Assembly (NCBI GenBank): GCA_016872355.1
Contig: VGZY01000015.1
Coordinates: 1-47,377 of the forward strand
Direction of reading: 5' to 3'
Source: SAR202 cluster bacterium
Lineage (GTDB): Bacteria > Chloroflexota > Dehalococcoidia > Lucifugimonadales > VGZY01
DNA: 47,377 bases
Notes under the pieces: generated by a model
What the model saw: the letters and a program-made list of their open reading frames with translations, nothing else
Databases searched by the model: none
What the model was told of the DNA's origin: nothing
Translations under genes and position numbers: made by a program
Shown: one piece after another, positions 7,962 to 17,243 of the stretch
Position numbering within the stretch: position 1 is the stretch's first letter
How the letters are laid out: the number at the start of each line of letters is the position of its first letter

Positions 7962-9308
7962 CTACTTGATGAACCCTTCGTAGTTCCTCATCAAAAGCTG
8001 AGCCTCAAGCTGCCGCATCGTGTCCAGCGCAACTCCCACCATAATGAGCAGGCTCGTGCTGCTCAAGGTGAGCGCGCGAATGTCGGTAATAAGCGTCACA
8101 AAGAACGGCATCACCGCGATGATTCCCAGGAACAGCGCGCCTCCCCAGGTGATGCGGAGAATGACCTTATTGAGATAGTCCTGCGTGGGCTCGCCAGGCC
8201 GAATGCCCGGTATGAAGCCGCCGTTGCGCTGGAGCGTCTCCGCCAGGTTCTGCTGCTGGAAGATGATTAGCGTGTAGAAGAAGGTAAAGACCACCACCAG
8301 GATAAAGACGGCGATCCAGTACACCCCGCCTTGAGGATCGAAGGTGGTCGTAAAGAAGCCCGCCAGCCTCTCGAAGATCGACGGGTTGGCTTCCCCGGGA
8401 GCGGCCCTGAAGTAGCTTGCGACCGTCACCGGGAGGATGATGATCGAGAAGGCGAAGATCAGAGGGATCATGCCGGCGGAGTTGACCTTCAATGGGAGGA
8501 ACGTCGCGCCGCTCTGCCTCTGCATCCTGCCGCCGCGGAAAATGCTGCGCCCGTACTGGACGGGGATGCGCCTGACCGCCTCGGTAAACCATACAATCAC
8601 AAAGATGAGTGCGAAACCGAACACCGCGAGCATAATGAGACCGCGAGTTTGGCCCGGCTCGAGGAAGCTCTGGCCGATGAGCTGGGGGAACTGCGCGACG
8701 ATGCCACCGAAGATGATGATCGAGACGCCGTTGCCGAGGCCGCGCTCCGTAATGAGCTCGCCCAGCCATACCAGGAACATTGTGCCCGCAACCAGGGAGG
8801 CCATAATCGCCGCCGTCTGCAGGTTAAGTCCGAAGTCCACGCCGGGGAGAACGTTTGACTGCCGCAGGATTGTGAGCTGGCCCCACCCCTGGAACAGCGC
8901 GACAGGAACGGCCAGGTAGTGCGTGATCTGGTTTATCCGCTGGCGACCGTATTCGCCCTCCTGGGATATCGCCTTTAGCCTGGGAACAATCGGTATCATA
9001 ATCTGCACCACGATAGACGCAGTAATATAGGGATAAACGCCAAGCGCGGCGATGCTCAGATTAGAGAGAGCGCCGCCGCTGAACAGGTCCAGGAAGCCCA
9101 GTAGCGCCTGCTGCTCAAAGGCCTGGTTGAGCGCCTGAACGTCCACTCCGGGCACAGGAACGTGCGCAACGAAGCGGAAGACCACGAGCATCGCGAGCGT
9201 GAACAAAATCTTCGCCCTGAGGTCGGGTATGCGCCACGCGGCCAATACCGACTGCAGGAGCTGCGGCTTTGTTATATCTGACCTGGCAGCCTGGCTCTGG
9301 CGTACCAC
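7962..9308 (-). CDS. secY: Preprotein translocase channel subunit SecY
   Basis: SecY forms the protein-conducting channel in the inner membrane. At 448 residues it has ten predicted membrane helices. The plug/first-helix region FVAHVPVPGVDVQALNQAF is clear, as are YITASIVVQIMIPIVPRLK, GERGLGNGVSIIIF-like ITERGLGNGVSIIIFGGI, and cytosolic loop 5 with RGGRMQRQSG. The final GVALDTMRQLEAQLLMRNYEGF is a SecY signature. Translation begins at GTG 9308, whose first base is shared with the rplO stop codon (TAGTG), so the two are coupled. Confidence 0.97.
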   Translation of the reverse strand: MVRQSQAARSDITKPQLLQSVLAAWRIPDLRAKILFTLAMLVVFRFVAHVPVPGVDVQALNQAFEQQALLGFLDLFSGGALSNLSIAALGVYPYITASIVVQIMIPIVPRLKAISQEGEYGRQRINQITHYLAVPVALFQGWGQLTILRQSNVLPGVDFGLNLQTAAIMASLVAGTMFLVWLGELITERGLGNGVSIIIFGGIVAQFPQLIGQSFLEPGQTRGLIMLAVFGFALIFVIVWFTEAVRRIPVQYGRSIFRGGRMQRQSGATFLPLKVNSAGMIPLIFAFSIIILPVTVASYFRAAPGEANPSIFERLAGFFTTTFDPQGGVYWIAVFILVVVFTFFYTLIIFQQQNLAETLQRNGGFIPGIRPGEPTQDYLNKVILRITWGGALFLGIIAVMPFFVTLITDIRALTLSSTSLLIMVGVALDTMRQLEAQLLMRNYEGFIK

Positions 9309-9754
9309 TAGCTGATCTCCCTGACGCTGCCGCCGGCAGCTTCAATCTTCTGTCGTGCGGACCCGGTGAATTTCTGGGCCTCCACCACCAGAGGAACGCT
9401 CAACTCCCCACGGCCCAGGACCTTCACCGGCTTTTTGGCATCCTTCAGGATGCCGGCTTCAGCCAGGATCTTCGCGGTAACCTCGACATTGGCGGCAAAC
9501 CCGCCAAGCTGGTCCACGTTAATCTCGCTGTACTCCACGCGAAACTTGTTTGTAAAGCCGCGCAGGCGGGGCATTGCCTTGATTATGGGGAGCTGGCCGC
9601 CCTCGAAGCCGGGCCTCATCTGCCCACCGCTCCGGGCCTTCTGTCCCTTCATGCCGCGGCCGGAGTAGCTGCCGCTACCGCTGCCGTCGCCGCGACCTAC
9701 GCGCTTTCGGTCTTTCTTTGCGCCCTCTGCGGGCTTGAGATCGTGCAATCGCAT
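9308..9754 (-). CDS. rplO: 50S ribosomal protein L15
   Basis: L15 threads a long glycine-rich N-terminal extension into the large subunit. The 148-residue sequence has MRLHDLKPAEGAKKDRKRVGRGDGSGSG, then YSGRGMKGQKARSGGQMRPGFEGGQLPI and the C-terminal globular domain ending in EAAGGSVREIS. It follows rpmD by 25 bases, and its stop codon overlaps the secY start. Confidence 0.97.
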   Translation of the reverse strand: MRLHDLKPAEGAKKDRKRVGRGDGSGSGSYSGRGMKGQKARSGGQMRPGFEGGQLPIIKAMPRLRGFTNKFRVEYSEINVDQLGGFAANVEVTAKILAEAGILKDAKKPVKVLGRGELSVPLVVEAQKFTGSARQKIEAAGGSVREIS

Positions 9755-9779
9755 CTTGTGTTATTCCAGGGTAGATTGT

Positions 9780-9962
9780 CTACTCGATCGGCTTGATGTT
9801 GACCAGGTGAGCGACCTTTGAGATCGCTCCGCGGATGGCCGGGGTGTCCTCGTGCTCCACCGTCTGGTGAAGCTTTCGAAGGCCCAGGCTCTCCACAGTC
9901 CTTCTCTGACCGGCATCGTAGCCGGTCGCGCTTTTGACGTACGTTACAGCGATCTTAGCCAT
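9780..9962 (-). CDS. rpmD: 50S ribosomal protein L30
   Basis: The 60-residue protein is the standard bacterial L30: [53 protein letters not shown] matches the family throughout, with the IGY..-Q..TL.aLGL.k motif in the form [18 protein letters not shown]. The ATG at 9962 overlaps the last eight bases of rpsE, so translation is coupled. Confidence 0.95.
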   Translation of the reverse strand: MAKIAVTYVKSATGYDAGQRRTVESLGLRKLHQTVEHEDTPAIRGAISKVAHLVNIKPIE

Positions 9963-10560
9963 TCTGAGCTGCCACCTGTTGCTGTTGCTGCTGAGGGGGC
10001 TGGGCCTGGGGCGGCCTCGGCTTCCTCTGCCCCTGCTTGGGCTGGCGTCGCACCGGCGGGTTCTCCACGAGCTGCCTGCGCTTCGCGAGCACCTCCTGGG
10101 GGTCCTTGAGCATCGCCAGCCCGTTGAAAGCGGCCTTGACCGCGTTGACCGGGTTGGTGCTGCCGCGGGCCTTGGTAAGAATGTCCTTCACACCGGCAAG
10201 CTCAACCACCGCGCGGACCGCGCCGCCGGCGATAACGCCGGTGCCCGGGCCGGCCGGCTTGAGCATTACCTGGGAGGCGTCCGCGTAAGCTACGACCTCA
10301 TGCGGAATTGTGCTGCCCTTGAGCGGCACGCGTATCATGTTCTTCTTTGCCTCGACCACGCCCTTGCGCACGGCATCGGGTACGGCGTCTGCCTTGCCCA
10401 TGCCTACGCCAACGTGGCCGGCGCCGTCGCCGATGACCACCACAGCGCTGAAGCTAAGGTGGCGACCGCCCTTCACAACCTTGGCGACGCGGGAAATCTT
10501 CACTACACGCTCTGAGAGGGCCAGTGCCTCCGGATTGATTCTCTCTTGCTGGGTCACCAT
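9955..10560 (-). CDS. rpsE: 30S ribosomal protein S5 with glutamine-rich tail
   Basis: S5 forms part of the mRNA entry channel helicase region and influences decoding fidelity. The conserved domain runs from [28 protein letters not shown] through the [17 protein letters not shown] loop to [21 protein letters not shown]. At 201 residues it exceeds the usual 160-175 because of about 35 extra C-terminal residues. This tail is rich in Pro, Arg and Gln ([15 protein letters not shown]) and is probably disordered. ATG 10560 overlaps the rplR stop (TAATG). Confidence 0.96.
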   Translation of the reverse strand: MVTQQERINPEALALSERVVKISRVAKVVKGGRHLSFSAVVVIGDGAGHVGVGMGKADAVPDAVRKGVVEAKKNMIRVPLKGSTIPHEVVAYADASQVMLKPAGPGTGVIAGGAVRAVVELAGVKDILTKARGSTNPVNAVKAAFNGLAMLKDPQEVLAKRRQLVENPPVRRQPKQGQRKPRPPQAQPPQQQQQQVAAQNG

Positions 10561-10928
10561 TAGAAGGAAAGACCTCCCTTGCGCGCCGCGTCCGCGACGG
10601 CCTTGATACGGCCATGGTACAGGTACCCGCCGCGGTCGAACACCACCGCCGACACGCCCTGGGCCTTCGCCCTCACGGCGACCAGCTTGCCCACCATCTC
10701 AGAGACCTTGACCTTCTTCTGGCCATCGGCCTTGGACTTGACGTCGCCTTCCATGCTGGAAGCTGCTGCCAGCGTCACACCCTTCGTATCGTCGATGACC
10801 TGGGCATAGATGTGGTTCAGGCTTCGGAAGACCGCGAGCCTTGGCCTATCGGCCGTGCCCTTTACTTTGCGGCGCACCCTCTGGTGGCGTGCCACCCGTC
10901 GCGCCGTGCTGGAACCTTCCCTGGACAT
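10560..10928 (-). CDS. rplR: 50S ribosomal protein L18
   Basis: L18 binds 5S rRNA in the central protuberance. The 122-residue protein has the motif [32 protein letters not shown], then ASS near 53 and the close [28 protein letters not shown]. It starts two bases after the rplF stop, and its own stop overlaps the rpsE start, so three spc-operon genes are tightly coupled here. Confidence 0.97.
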   Translation of the reverse strand: MSREGSSTARRVARHQRVRRKVKGTADRPRLAVFRSLNHIYAQVIDDTKGVTLAAASSMEGDVKSKADGQKKVKVSEMVGKLVAVRAKAQGVSAVVFDRGGYLYHGRIKAVADAARKGGLSF

Positions 10929-10930
10929 TG

Positions 10931-11476
10931 CTACGCAGCCCTCCTGGCGCTCTTGCCCGGCTTCAGCCGGACCTGCTCGCCAACATATCGGATGCCCTTG
11001 CCTGTGTAGGCATTGGGCGGCTTAACTCCACGTATCTTCGCGGCCAGCTGGCCGACTACCTGCCTGTCGATGCCCTTCACGTGCACCTTGGTAGTGCCCT
11101 CAACCTCGAGGGTAACGCCGGCGACCGGTTGGACATCAACGGTGTGGCTGTACATCAGGCTCAGGCTGACGCCCTTGCCGGATGGCTGCACTCGATAGCC
11201 GACGCCGACAAGCTCCAGCGACTTGGTGTAACCCTGGCTCGCGCCGGTCACCATGTTGGCTATCAGTGCGCGTGTCAGTCCGTGCACCGCCTTGTGGCCT
11301 CGCTCATCGGACGGCCGCTGCACTTTGATGGATGCCTTGTCGGCCGTGATCTTCATCTCGGGGTTGAATGACTGGGTGAGAGTGCCCTTCGGCCCCTTCA
11401 CGGTCACTTCACTGCCCTTCACTGTGGCCTCAACACCCTTTGGGAGTGCGATGGCCAGATTACCTATCCTGGACAT
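10931..11476 (-). CDS. rplF: 50S ribosomal protein L6
   Basis: L6 lies near the factor-binding site at the base of the L7/L12 stalk. The 181-residue protein contains both repeats of the L6 fold, with [33 protein letters not shown] at the start. The signature [15 protein letters not shown] lies near the end, before the basic tail [14 protein letters not shown] is placed about six bases before ATG 11476. The neighbours are rpsH and rplR, as expected. Confidence 0.97.
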   Translation of the reverse strand: MSRIGNLAIALPKGVEATVKGSEVTVKGPKGTLTQSFNPEMKITADKASIKVQRPSDERGHKAVHGLTRALIANMVTGASQGYTKSLELVGVGYRVQPSGKGVSLSLMYSHTVDVQPVAGVTLEVEGTTKVHVKGIDRQVVGQLAAKIRGVKPPNAYTGKGIRYVGEQVRLKPGKSARRAA

Positions 11477-11486
11477 TATCGGCTCC

Positions 11487-11891
11487 TTACCAAACGTAGC
11501 AGAGCAGCTCTCCGCCGACGCCTTCGCGCCACGCGGACTTGCCCGTCATCACGCCCTTGGACGTGGAGAGTACGGCTACACCCATGCCGCCGTAGTACCT
11601 GGGAATCTCGCCCTTGCGCACGTACACCCGCAGGCCGGGGCGGCTGACCCTTTTGATACCTGTGATTGCGGACTCTTCTTTGCCGCGATAGTGGAGGTAC
11701 ACTTTGATGGCGCCCTGGACGTTCTGGCCCTGGCTCACCTCGAAGTCCTCGATAAAGCCCTCTTCCTTGAGGATCTTGGCCAAAGACGAGTTCATATTGG
11801 ACGCAGGCACCGTGACCGATTCGTGGCGCACGGCCACGGCGTTACGAATGCGCGTCAGCATATCTGCGATGGGGTCTGTAGCTACTGCCAT
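11487..11891 (-). CDS. rpsH: 30S ribosomal protein S8
   Basis: S8 binds the central domain of 16S rRNA and in several bacteria represses the spc operon. The 134-residue sequence has [36 protein letters not shown] near the start, the central [37 protein letters not shown] motif and a C-terminal [14 protein letters not shown] stands five bases before the ATG. It follows the zinc-type rpsN. Confidence 0.97.
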   Translation of the reverse strand: MAVATDPIADMLTRIRNAVAVRHESVTVPASNMNSSLAKILKEEGFIEDFEVSQGQNVQGAIKVYLHYRGKEESAITGIKRVSRPGLRVYVRKGEIPRYYGGMGVAVLSTSKGVMTGKSAWREGVGGELLCYVW

Positions 11892-11947
11892 TGCGTCTCC
11901 CTGATCCGCCTGTCACTGTTCGCCGGGCCACGGCCCGGCAGGATTCA

Positions 11948-12133
11948 TTACCAGCTGGCCTTGCGCACTCCAGGAAGCATCCCGGTGAGCGCCATTTCCC
12001 TGAAGCATATGCGGCAGAGGCCGGCGTGCCTGATGTAGGCGCGAGGCCTGCCACACCGGTTGCAGCGGTTATGGTACCTTACGGCGAACCGCTGTGGCTT
12101 CTTCCACCGTGCTATCTTGGATTCCTTAGCCAA
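11948..12133 (-). CDS. rpsN: 30S ribosomal protein S14, zinc type Z
   Basis: At 61 residues this is the short zinc-binding form of S14, located in the 30S head. The two CxxC pairs CNRCGRP and CRICFRE are intact, with RAYIRHAGL between them. The start is TTG at 12133 with GGGAG eight bases upstream. Its place between rplE and rpsH is typical of Gram-positive and Chloroflexota spc operons. Confidence 0.97.
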   Translation of the reverse strand: MAKESKIARWKKPQRFAVRYHNRCNRCGRPRAYIRHAGLCRICFREMALTGMLPGVRKASW

Positions 12134-12174
12134 AGTGCGTGCTCCCTGCTAACTTCTCTTGATTGTCAAAATTA

Positions 12175-12987
12175 CTACGCGGCGCGCTTCCCGGAGCCCA
12201 CGGACTTCTCGAAAGGCATTCCCAGAAGCTCCATGAGCCTGAAGCCTTCGCGGTCCGACGCGGCTGTAGTTACGATCACGATCTGAAGGCCGCGCATCCT
12301 GTCGATCGAGTTGTACTCGATCTCCGGGAACATAACCTGCTCCTTGAGTCCGAGGGCGTAATTGCCGCGCCCGTCGAAGGCGTTCCGCGGGACGCCGCGG
12401 AAGTCGCGGATTCTCGGCAGCGCGGAGCTGACGAGCCTGTCGTAAAACTCGTACATCCTGCGACCGCGGAGGGTAACGGTGATGCCCATGGGCATCCCCT
12501 GCCTGATCTTGAAGGTCGCGATTGACTTGCGGGCGCGAGTCGTTATCGGCTTCTGCCCGGTGATAGTGGTGATGTCCTTCGTCGCAGCCTCAACGGCCTT
12601 GGCGTTCGTGATTGCTTCCGCGCCGATGCCAACGTTCACGATGATCTTCTCAAGCCTGGGAATCTGCATCGTGCTGGAGTAGCCGAATTCCTTGAAGAGG
12701 GTTGCGGCTACCTCGTCCTTGTACCTGACCGCCAGCCTGGCGGGAGGAAGAGGACCCTTGCGCTCGGGAATGGGCGCCGATTCAGGCTTGGCAGCCCTGG
12801 GGGTCTTTGCGCCACCCTTGGCCTGCTCACCCTTCTGCTGGCCCTTCGCGGGGGCCTCTGACTTGGCAGCCTCAGCCTTGGGAGAGTCGGCAGCAGCCTC
12901 AGAACGCTTTGCAGCGCCGCCCTTGGCGCCGTCGGACTTTGGAGCCTTCTTGCTCTTGGTGTTATCTGCGTTCTGTTCAGTAGTCAC
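12175..12987 (-). CDS. rplE: 50S ribosomal protein L5 with a long lysine/alanine-rich N-terminal extension
   Basis: L5 binds 5S rRNA and contacts P-site tRNA. The conserved domain begins near residue 91 ([20 protein letters not shown]) and continues with [42 protein letters not shown] and [29 protein letters not shown]. Ahead of it lie about 90 residues rich in Ala, Lys, Pro, Glu and Gly, of low complexity. I choose GTG 12987 because AAGGA precedes it and it overlaps the rplX stop (GTGA). No Met lies between this start and the conserved domain, so the extension seems to be translated. The total is 270 residues against the usual 180. Confidence 0.94.
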   Translation of the reverse strand: MTTEQNADNTKSKKAPKSDGAKGGAAKRSEAAADSPKAEAAKSEAPAKGQQKGEQAKGGAKTPRAAKPESAPIPERKGPLPPARLAVRYKDEVAATLFKEFGYSSTMQIPRLEKIIVNVGIGAEAITNAKAVEAATKDITTITGQKPITTRARKSIATFKIRQGMPMGITVTLRGRRMYEFYDRLVSSALPRIRDFRGVPRNAFDGRGNYALGLKEQVMFPEIEYNSIDRMRGLQIVIVTTAASDREGFRLMELLGMPFEKSVGSGKRAA

Positions 12988-13295
12988 TCGATCACTTCCT
13001 TGCACTGTTTGCAGACCCTGGCCTTGGTGCCGTCCGCAAGCTTGCGATGACCAACCCTGGTCGGCTTGCTGCAGTGTGTGCAAACAAGCATAACGTTGGC
13101 GGCCAGGAGGGGCATCTCCTTCTGGATGATGCCGGCCTGGCGGACCGTGGCAGACGCCTTGGCGTGCCGGGAAACCATGTTAACGCCCTCAACGAGCACC
13201 TTGCCGTGCTTCGGAAGGACCTGCTGCACCTTGCCCTGCTTGCCGCGATCTCGTCCGCGCAGCACCAGGACGGTATCTTCTTTCCTGACGTTCAT
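12984..13295 (-). CDS. rplX: 50S ribosomal protein L24
   Basis: L24 is an assembly-initiator protein near the exit tunnel. The KOW motif is visible as [34 protein letters not shown], followed by a zinc-type end with CTHCSKP and CKQC pairs. The 103-residue length is normal. ATG 13295 follows the rplN stop by two bases and has GGAGGT at nine bases. Its own stop overlaps the rplE start. Confidence 0.96.
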   Translation of the reverse strand: MNVRKEDTVLVLRGRDRGKQGKVQQVLPKHGKVLVEGVNMVSRHAKASATVRQAGIIQKEMPLLAANVMLVCTHCSKPTRVGHRKLADGTKARVCKQCKEVIE

Positions 13296-13310
13296 GTTTA
13301 CAGGACCTCC
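13296..13310 (-). promoter_or_regulatory. Ribosome-binding site of rplX, 15-nt motif shared with rpsD
   Basis: GGAGGTCCTGTAAAC on the minus strand contains the rplX Shine-Dalgarno at ideal spacing, and its TAA is the rplN stop codon. The same 15 bases recur before rpsD at 4139-4125, where they are not part of a ribosomal gene end. Confidence 0.5.
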
Positions 13311-13666
13311 GGAGCGAGGGAGACGATCCTCATGAAGTTCTTGTCGCGCAGCTCCCTGGCCACCGGCCCGAAGATGCGCGTGCCGCGAGGCATCAGCTCA
13401 TCGTTGATGAGCACAGCGGCGTTGTCATCGAACTTGATGTAGGACCCGTCCGGCCTGCGGTATTCCTTGGTGGTCCTCACAATGACGGCCTTCACCACGT
13501 CGCCCTCCTTGACGGCGGCGGCGGGCACGGCCTCGCGGACGGAGGCAACGATCACGTCACCAAGGGTGGCGTACACGCGGCCTGAGCCGCCCGGCACGCC
13601 GATACACCTGATGACCTTTGCGCCGGAATTATCGGCGACCTTCAATCGGCTATACTGCTGAATCAC
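13298..13666 (-). CDS. rplN: 50S ribosomal protein L14
   Basis: L14 forms an intersubunit bridge and is highly conserved. The 122-residue protein has [22 protein letters not shown] at the start, the [53 protein letters not shown] core and ends [12 protein letters not shown]. Translation starts at GTG 13666 with GGAG upstream. It opens the spc-type block after rpsQ. Confidence 0.97.
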   Translation of the reverse strand: MIQQYSRLKVADNSGAKVIRCIGVPGGSGRVYATLGDVIVASVREAVPAAAVKEGDVVKAVIVRTTKEYRRPDGSYIKFDDNAAVLINDELMPRGTRIFGPVARELRDKNFMRIVSLAPEVL

Positions 13667-13693
13667 TTTCGTAGCTCCTGGTGCGCCGTGCCG

Positions 13694-14038
13694 TTAGGCC
13701 TTGGCGGCGCCTTCCGGCGTGGTAGTCGTTGCCTCGACCGGCTGCTCTTGGGGCACTCCGAGCTCGTCCGGCTGTATCTCCGCGATATCGCCCGCGGTCA
13801 CAACCTCGACGACGCTCCAGCGCTTCGTCTTGGAGAGCGGCCGGGTCTCGCGAATGCGGACGACGTCGCCTGTCTTGGATATCTTGGCCTCATCGTGCGC
13901 CTTGAACCGCGTCCTGCGCCGGACGGCCTTCTTGTAGACCGGGTGGACCCTGCGCCACTCGACCTCTACAACGACCGTCTTCTCCATCTTGTCGCTGACG
14001 ACTGTGCCGACCCTGACTTTGCGTCTTTCAAAGCTCAT
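13694..14038 (-). CDS. rpsQ: 30S ribosomal protein S17 with C-terminal tail
   Basis: S17 is an OB-fold primary binder of 16S rRNA. The family core is [45 protein letters not shown] and [18 protein letters not shown], ending by about residue 85. Some 30 further residues rich in Pro, Thr, Glu and Ala ([20 protein letters not shown]) make it 114 residues. ATG 14038 overlaps the rpmC stop by four bases (ATGA). Confidence 0.95.
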   Translation of the reverse strand: MSFERRKVRVGTVVSDKMEKTVVVEVEWRRVHPVYKKAVRRRTRFKAHDEAKISKTGDVVRIRETRPLSKTKRWSVVEVVTAGDIAEIQPDELGVPQEQPVEATTTTPEGAAKA

Positions 14039-14238
14039 CTTGCGGTCCTCGCCAGCTCCCTTTCTCGGATCACGGTGTTGATGCGCGCAATCCTCTTGCG
14101 GATCTTGCTGATTTCGTGCACGTTGGCCAGCTGCATGGTGGCGGCGCGGAAGCGCAGGTTCATCTGATCCTTGCGCGACTCCACCAGCTCCGTGGCCAGA
14201 TCGGCATCACCCAATGCTCTGATATCGTCGATTTCCAT
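14035..14238 (-). CDS. rpmC: 50S ribosomal protein L29
   Basis: L29 is a small helical-hairpin protein at the tunnel exit, part of the docking site for trigger factor and SRP. The 67-residue product has [58 protein letters not shown], a full-length match. GGAGGAAGAG precedes the ATG. A 79-base gap separates it from rplP. Confidence 0.95.
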   Translation of the reverse strand: MEIDDIRALGDADLATELVESRKDQMNLRFRAATMQLANVHEISKIRKRIARINTVIRERELARTAR

Positions 14239-14317
14239 CTGTATCTCTTCCTCCTCCCCCTGAGGGAGAGGCCTTCGGGGCCTGTGCCGGCCCCGGCATG
14301 GTGAGGTCTAGTAAATG

Positions 14318-14728
14318 CTACTCGTGCGCCGAGACTACCCGGCAGTCCATTGGTAGCTTGTTTGAAGCCAGTTTCAGGGCCTCGCGGGCATCGCTCTCAG
14401 GAATGCCGGACACCTCGAACAGCATCCTGCCCGGTAGGACTACTGCAACCCAGTGGTCAACGGCGCCTTTACCGCCGCCCATGCGTGTTTCGGCAGGGCG
14501 AGCGGAGACGGACTTGTCCGGAAAGATCCTGATCCAGATCTTGCCGCCCTTGCGGGCGTAGCGGGTGATGACGCGGCGGGCCGCCTCAATCTGCCTGGAG
14601 GAAACCCAGGCAGACTCCGTGGCCTTGAGTCCAAACGCACCGAAGTTCATCCCGCTTCCGGCTACCGCGATGCCCTTGCGGCGCCCGCGGTGCTTATTGC
14701 GGTATTTAACTCTCTTTGGCTGCAGCAT
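14318..14728 (-). CDS. rplP: 50S ribosomal protein L16
   Basis: L16 helps position A-site tRNA and is needed for peptidyl-transferase centre assembly. I start at ATG 14728 ([19 protein letters not shown]), which has GAGGGT upstream and gives 136 residues; the frame extends 15 codons further but inside rps[65 protein letters not shown] covers the rest. It overlaps the rpsC 3' end by 23 bases. Confidence 0.96.
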   Translation of the reverse strand: MLQPKRVKYRNKHRGRRKGIAVAGSGMNFGAFGLKATESAWVSSRQIEAARRVITRYARKGGKIWIRIFPDKSVSARPAETRMGGGKGAVDHWVAVVLPGRMLFEVSGIPESDAREALKLASNKLPMDCRVVSAHE

Positions 14729-15440
14729 TTGCTGTACCCTCTTGCTCGGTCTTCGCAGGAGCGGAGGTCGCATCGAGCGCCGCGGTGACAGCGTCCACCT
14801 GCTTGCGCTGCGGCAGGACCTCTCCCTTGAAAATCCATACTTTCACGCCGATGCGACCGAAACCGGTATGCGCCTCGGCGATCGCGAAATCGATGTCTGC
14901 GCGGAGGGTGTGCAGAGGAACCCTGCCCTCCATGGCCTTCTCAGTGCGCGCAATCTCCCCGCCACCGAGGCGGCCGCCCGCGACGACCTTGATGCCCTTC
15001 GCCCCGGACTGCATAGTCCTCGTTACGGCCTGCTTGATGGCCCTGCGGAACGCCACGCGCCGCTCGAGCTGGTCTGCGATGTTCCTGGCCACCAGGTAAG
15101 CATCCAACTCGGCCTGGCGGATATCCTGAATGTTCAGGCGGATACGCCGGCTGGTGAGCTTTTCGAGCTCCTTGCGCAGCTCTTCAACCTTTTGGCCGCC
15201 GCGGCCGATCACGATGCCCGGGCGGGCCGTGTGGATGGTAATCACCACATCGTTCGAGCCCCGCTCGATATCGACCCTGGAAATGCCGGCGTCGTCCTTG
15301 TTGGACGTTACGGCCTTCCGGATGGCCATGTCTTCTTTGACAAGCCCGCGGTACTCTTTCTGCTTGTCAGCGAACCACTTGGCCTTCCAATCGGAAGTGA
15401 TCCCGAGCCGGAACCCTACTGGATGAGTCTTATTTCCCAA
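14706..15440 (-). CDS. rpsC: 30S ribosomal protein S3
   Basis: S3 at the mRNA entry site combines a KH domain with a C-terminal domain. I choose TTG 15440, which gives the family opening [23 protein letters not shown] and has GGAGG at nine bases; it lies one base after the rplV stop. Upstream in-frame codons lie inside rplV and are not S3-like. The KH GxxG appears as [17 protein letters not shown], and [26 protein letters not shown] follows. The product is 244 residues with a short charged tail. Confidence 0.96.
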   Translation of the reverse strand: MGNKTHPVGFRLGITSDWKAKWFADKQKEYRGLVKEDMAIRKAVTSNKDDAGISRVDIERGSNDVVITIHTARPGIVIGRGGQKVEELRKELEKLTSRRIRLNIQDIRQAELDAYLVARNIADQLERRVAFRRAIKQAVTRTMQSGAKGIKVVAGGRLGGGEIARTEKAMEGRVPLHTLRADIDFAIAEAHTGFGRIGVKVWIFKGEVLPQRKQVDAVTAALDATSAPAKTEQEGTANAAAKES

Positions 15441-15441
15441 G

Positions 15442-15780
15442 CTACTTGGCCTCCTGGTCAACCACGACCGTGACGTGGCTATTCCTGCGGTGAATTCGGG
15501 TGCCGCGGCCGCGGGCGCGAGCACGGAAGCGCACCGTGCGGGGGCCTTCGTTGGCATAGATCTCCACGATCTTCAGGTCTGCCGTCCGAGTGACCATTTC
15601 GTTCTCGGCGTTCGCCGTCGCGGACTTCACAACCTTGGCGATCTGGGCGGCGGCGGGAGAGGGGTTGAACGCCAGAATGTTCATGGCGTCCTGGACCTTC
15701 TTGCCCCTGACCATGTCGATGATCAGCCCCATCTTGCGGGCCGAAATACCTGTGTTTTTAGCTGTCGCTGTTGCAGCCAC
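15442..15780 (-). CDS. rplV: 50S ribosomal protein L22
   Basis: L22 extends a beta-hairpin into the exit tunnel, where macrolide resistance changes map. The 112-residue sequence has ARKMGLIIDMVRGKKVQDAMNILAFNPSPAAAQIAKVVKSATANAEN and the hairpin region EGPRTVRFRARARGRGTRIHRRNSHVTVVV. Start is GTG 15780. It lies between rpsS and rpsC as in S10 operons generally. Confidence 0.96.
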   Translation of the reverse strand: MAATATAKNTGISARKMGLIIDMVRGKKVQDAMNILAFNPSPAAAQIAKVVKSATANAENEMVTRTADLKIVEIYANEGPRTVRFRARARGRGTRIHRRNSHVTVVVDQEAK

Positions 15781-15803
15781 TGTCCCTGACCTCTGCCACT
15801 TTC

Positions 15804-16088
15804 CTAGGACGGCGAAGTGGTCTTCTCTGATTTCGAGGAATGCCCGCGGAACGTCCTGGTGGGGGCGAACTCGCCGAGGCGATGGCCAACCATGTTCTCC
15901 GTGATGAACAGGGGAACATGGCGGCGGCCGTCATGAATAGCTATCGTAAGGCCAAGCATATCGGGGACGATCATAGATGCCCGGGACCAGGTGCGGATCA
16001 CAGCCTTGCTGTTCGCGCGCCGGGTGCTCTCCACCTTCTTGGCGAGATTTGCGTCTACGTATGGCCCCTTCTTAACTGACCTGGACAT
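15804..16088 (-). CDS. rpsS: 30S ribosomal protein S19
   Basis: S19 partners S13 in the 30S head. The 94-residue protein reads [21 protein letters not shown] and continues with [53 protein letters not shown], a full match. It follows rplB by 24 bases. Confidence 0.97.
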   Translation of the reverse strand: MSRSVKKGPYVDANLAKKVESTRRANSKAVIRTWSRASMIVPDMLGLTIAIHDGRRHVPLFITENMVGHRLGEFAPTRTFRGHSSKSEKTTSPS

Positions 16089-16112
16089 GTAAGTCTCTAG
16101 CCTCCAGCTATT

Positions 16113-16952
16113 CTACCGATTGTGAGTTCTGCGGCTCAATATGTACTTGCTCGTGGACTTGTTCCGGCGCGTCTTCTTGCCGAGAGTAGGCTTGCCCCAC
16201 GGGCTCTTCGGGCTTGACATGCCTATGGGTGAGCGGCCCTCACCACCGCCGTGCGGGTGAGCATTAGGCGCCATGGCCACACCGCGTACCGACGGCCGGA
16301 TACCCAGGTGGCGCTTGCGGCCGGCCTTGCCGAGCTTGATGTTCTTGTGGTCCACCGCGCCTACCTGGCCGACGGTGGCGTTGCAGTCCGCCAGGACCCG
16401 GCGTACCTCGCCGGAGGGAAGGCGGAGGAGAGCGTAGCCGCCCTCTTTCGCCAGCACCTGGACGCCTGCGCCAGCGCTGCGAGCGAGTTGAGCGCCCTTG
16501 CCGGGCTTCAGCTCCACGCTGTGAACGATCGTGCCGGTGGGGATTGCCCTGAGCGGCAACGTGTTACCTGTCTTGATGTCCGCGCCCTCGCCGGTCTCAA
16601 TCTTGTCGCCGACATTCATGCCGACAGCAGCAACAATGTACCGCCAATCGCCATCGACATACTTGATAAGAGCGAGCCTGGCAGACCGGTTCGGGTCGTA
16701 CTCGATCGCGTCCACCTGCCCGACTACGCCCGGCTTGTCGCGCCGGTAGTCGACAATGCGGACCTGCCTCTTGTGGCCGCCGCCGCGATGGCGCACAGTC
16801 ACCCGCCCGGTGTCCGTCGCCCTGCCCGCCCGCTTGGCGTTATTGGCGATGAGCGACTTCTTCTTGGGCTTCGACCGGGTCAGCTCCTCAAACGTCTGGA
16901 GGACCGCGCCGCGGCGTCCCGGAGATGTTGGCTTGAATGTCTTTAGTGGCAT
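16113..16952 (-). CDS. rplB: 50S ribosomal protein L2
   Basis: L2 is required for subunit joining and peptidyl transfer. The 279-residue protein has [18 protein letters not shown] at the start, the [20 protein letters not shown] block, [22 protein letters not shown] and the C-terminal [31 protein letters not shown]. The normally invariant MNPVDHPHGG is [10 protein letters not shown] here, though the functionally important His-Pro-His is kept. ATG 16952 directly follows the rplW TAA. Confidence 0.97.
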   Translation of the reverse strand: MPLKTFKPTSPGRRGAVLQTFEELTRSKPKKKSLIANNAKRAGRATDTGRVTVRHRGGGHKRQVRIVDYRRDKPGVVGQVDAIEYDPNRSARLALIKYVDGDWRYIVAAVGMNVGDKIETGEGADIKTGNTLPLRAIPTGTIVHSVELKPGKGAQLARSAGAGVQVLAKEGGYALLRLPSGEVRRVLADCNATVGQVGAVDHKNIKLGKAGRKRHLGIRPSVRGVAMAPNAHPHGGGEGRSPIGMSSPKSPWGKPTLGKKTRRNKSTSKYILSRRTHNR

Positions 16953-17237
16953 TTACACACCCTCGAACAGCGTGATCTTATCGCCCTGCTTCAGGGTGAC
17001 GATCGCCTTTTTCCAAGACTTCGCGTAGCGGATCTTCGGGCCGAACCGCTTGGCCTTGCCGCGCATCGTCACGGTGTTGACCTTGACGACCTTTACGTTG
17101 AAGGCCTTCTCCACGGCGGACTCAATATCCAGCTTGGTCGCATGAGAGGCGACCTCAAAGGCATACCGGCCCTGCTCCTGGAGAAGAGTGGACTTCTCAG
17201 TAATGATCGGCCTCTTCAGAATCTCAAAGCTCTGCAT
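16953..17237 (-). CDS. rplW: 50S ribosomal protein L23
   Basis: L23 at the tunnel exit is the main docking site for trigger factor and SRP. The 94-residue sequence includes ILKRPIITEKSTLLQEQGRYAFEVASHATKLDIESAVEKAFNVKVVKVNT and GKAKRFGPKIRYAKSWKKAIVTLKQGDKI. AGGA precedes ATG 17237. It lies 6 bases after rplD and abuts rplB. Confidence 0.96.
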   Translation of the reverse strand: MQSFEILKRPIITEKSTLLQEQGRYAFEVASHATKLDIESAVEKAFNVKVVKVNTVTMRGKAKRFGPKIRYAKSWKKAIVTLKQGDKITLFEGV

Positions 17238-17243
17238 ATGTTC

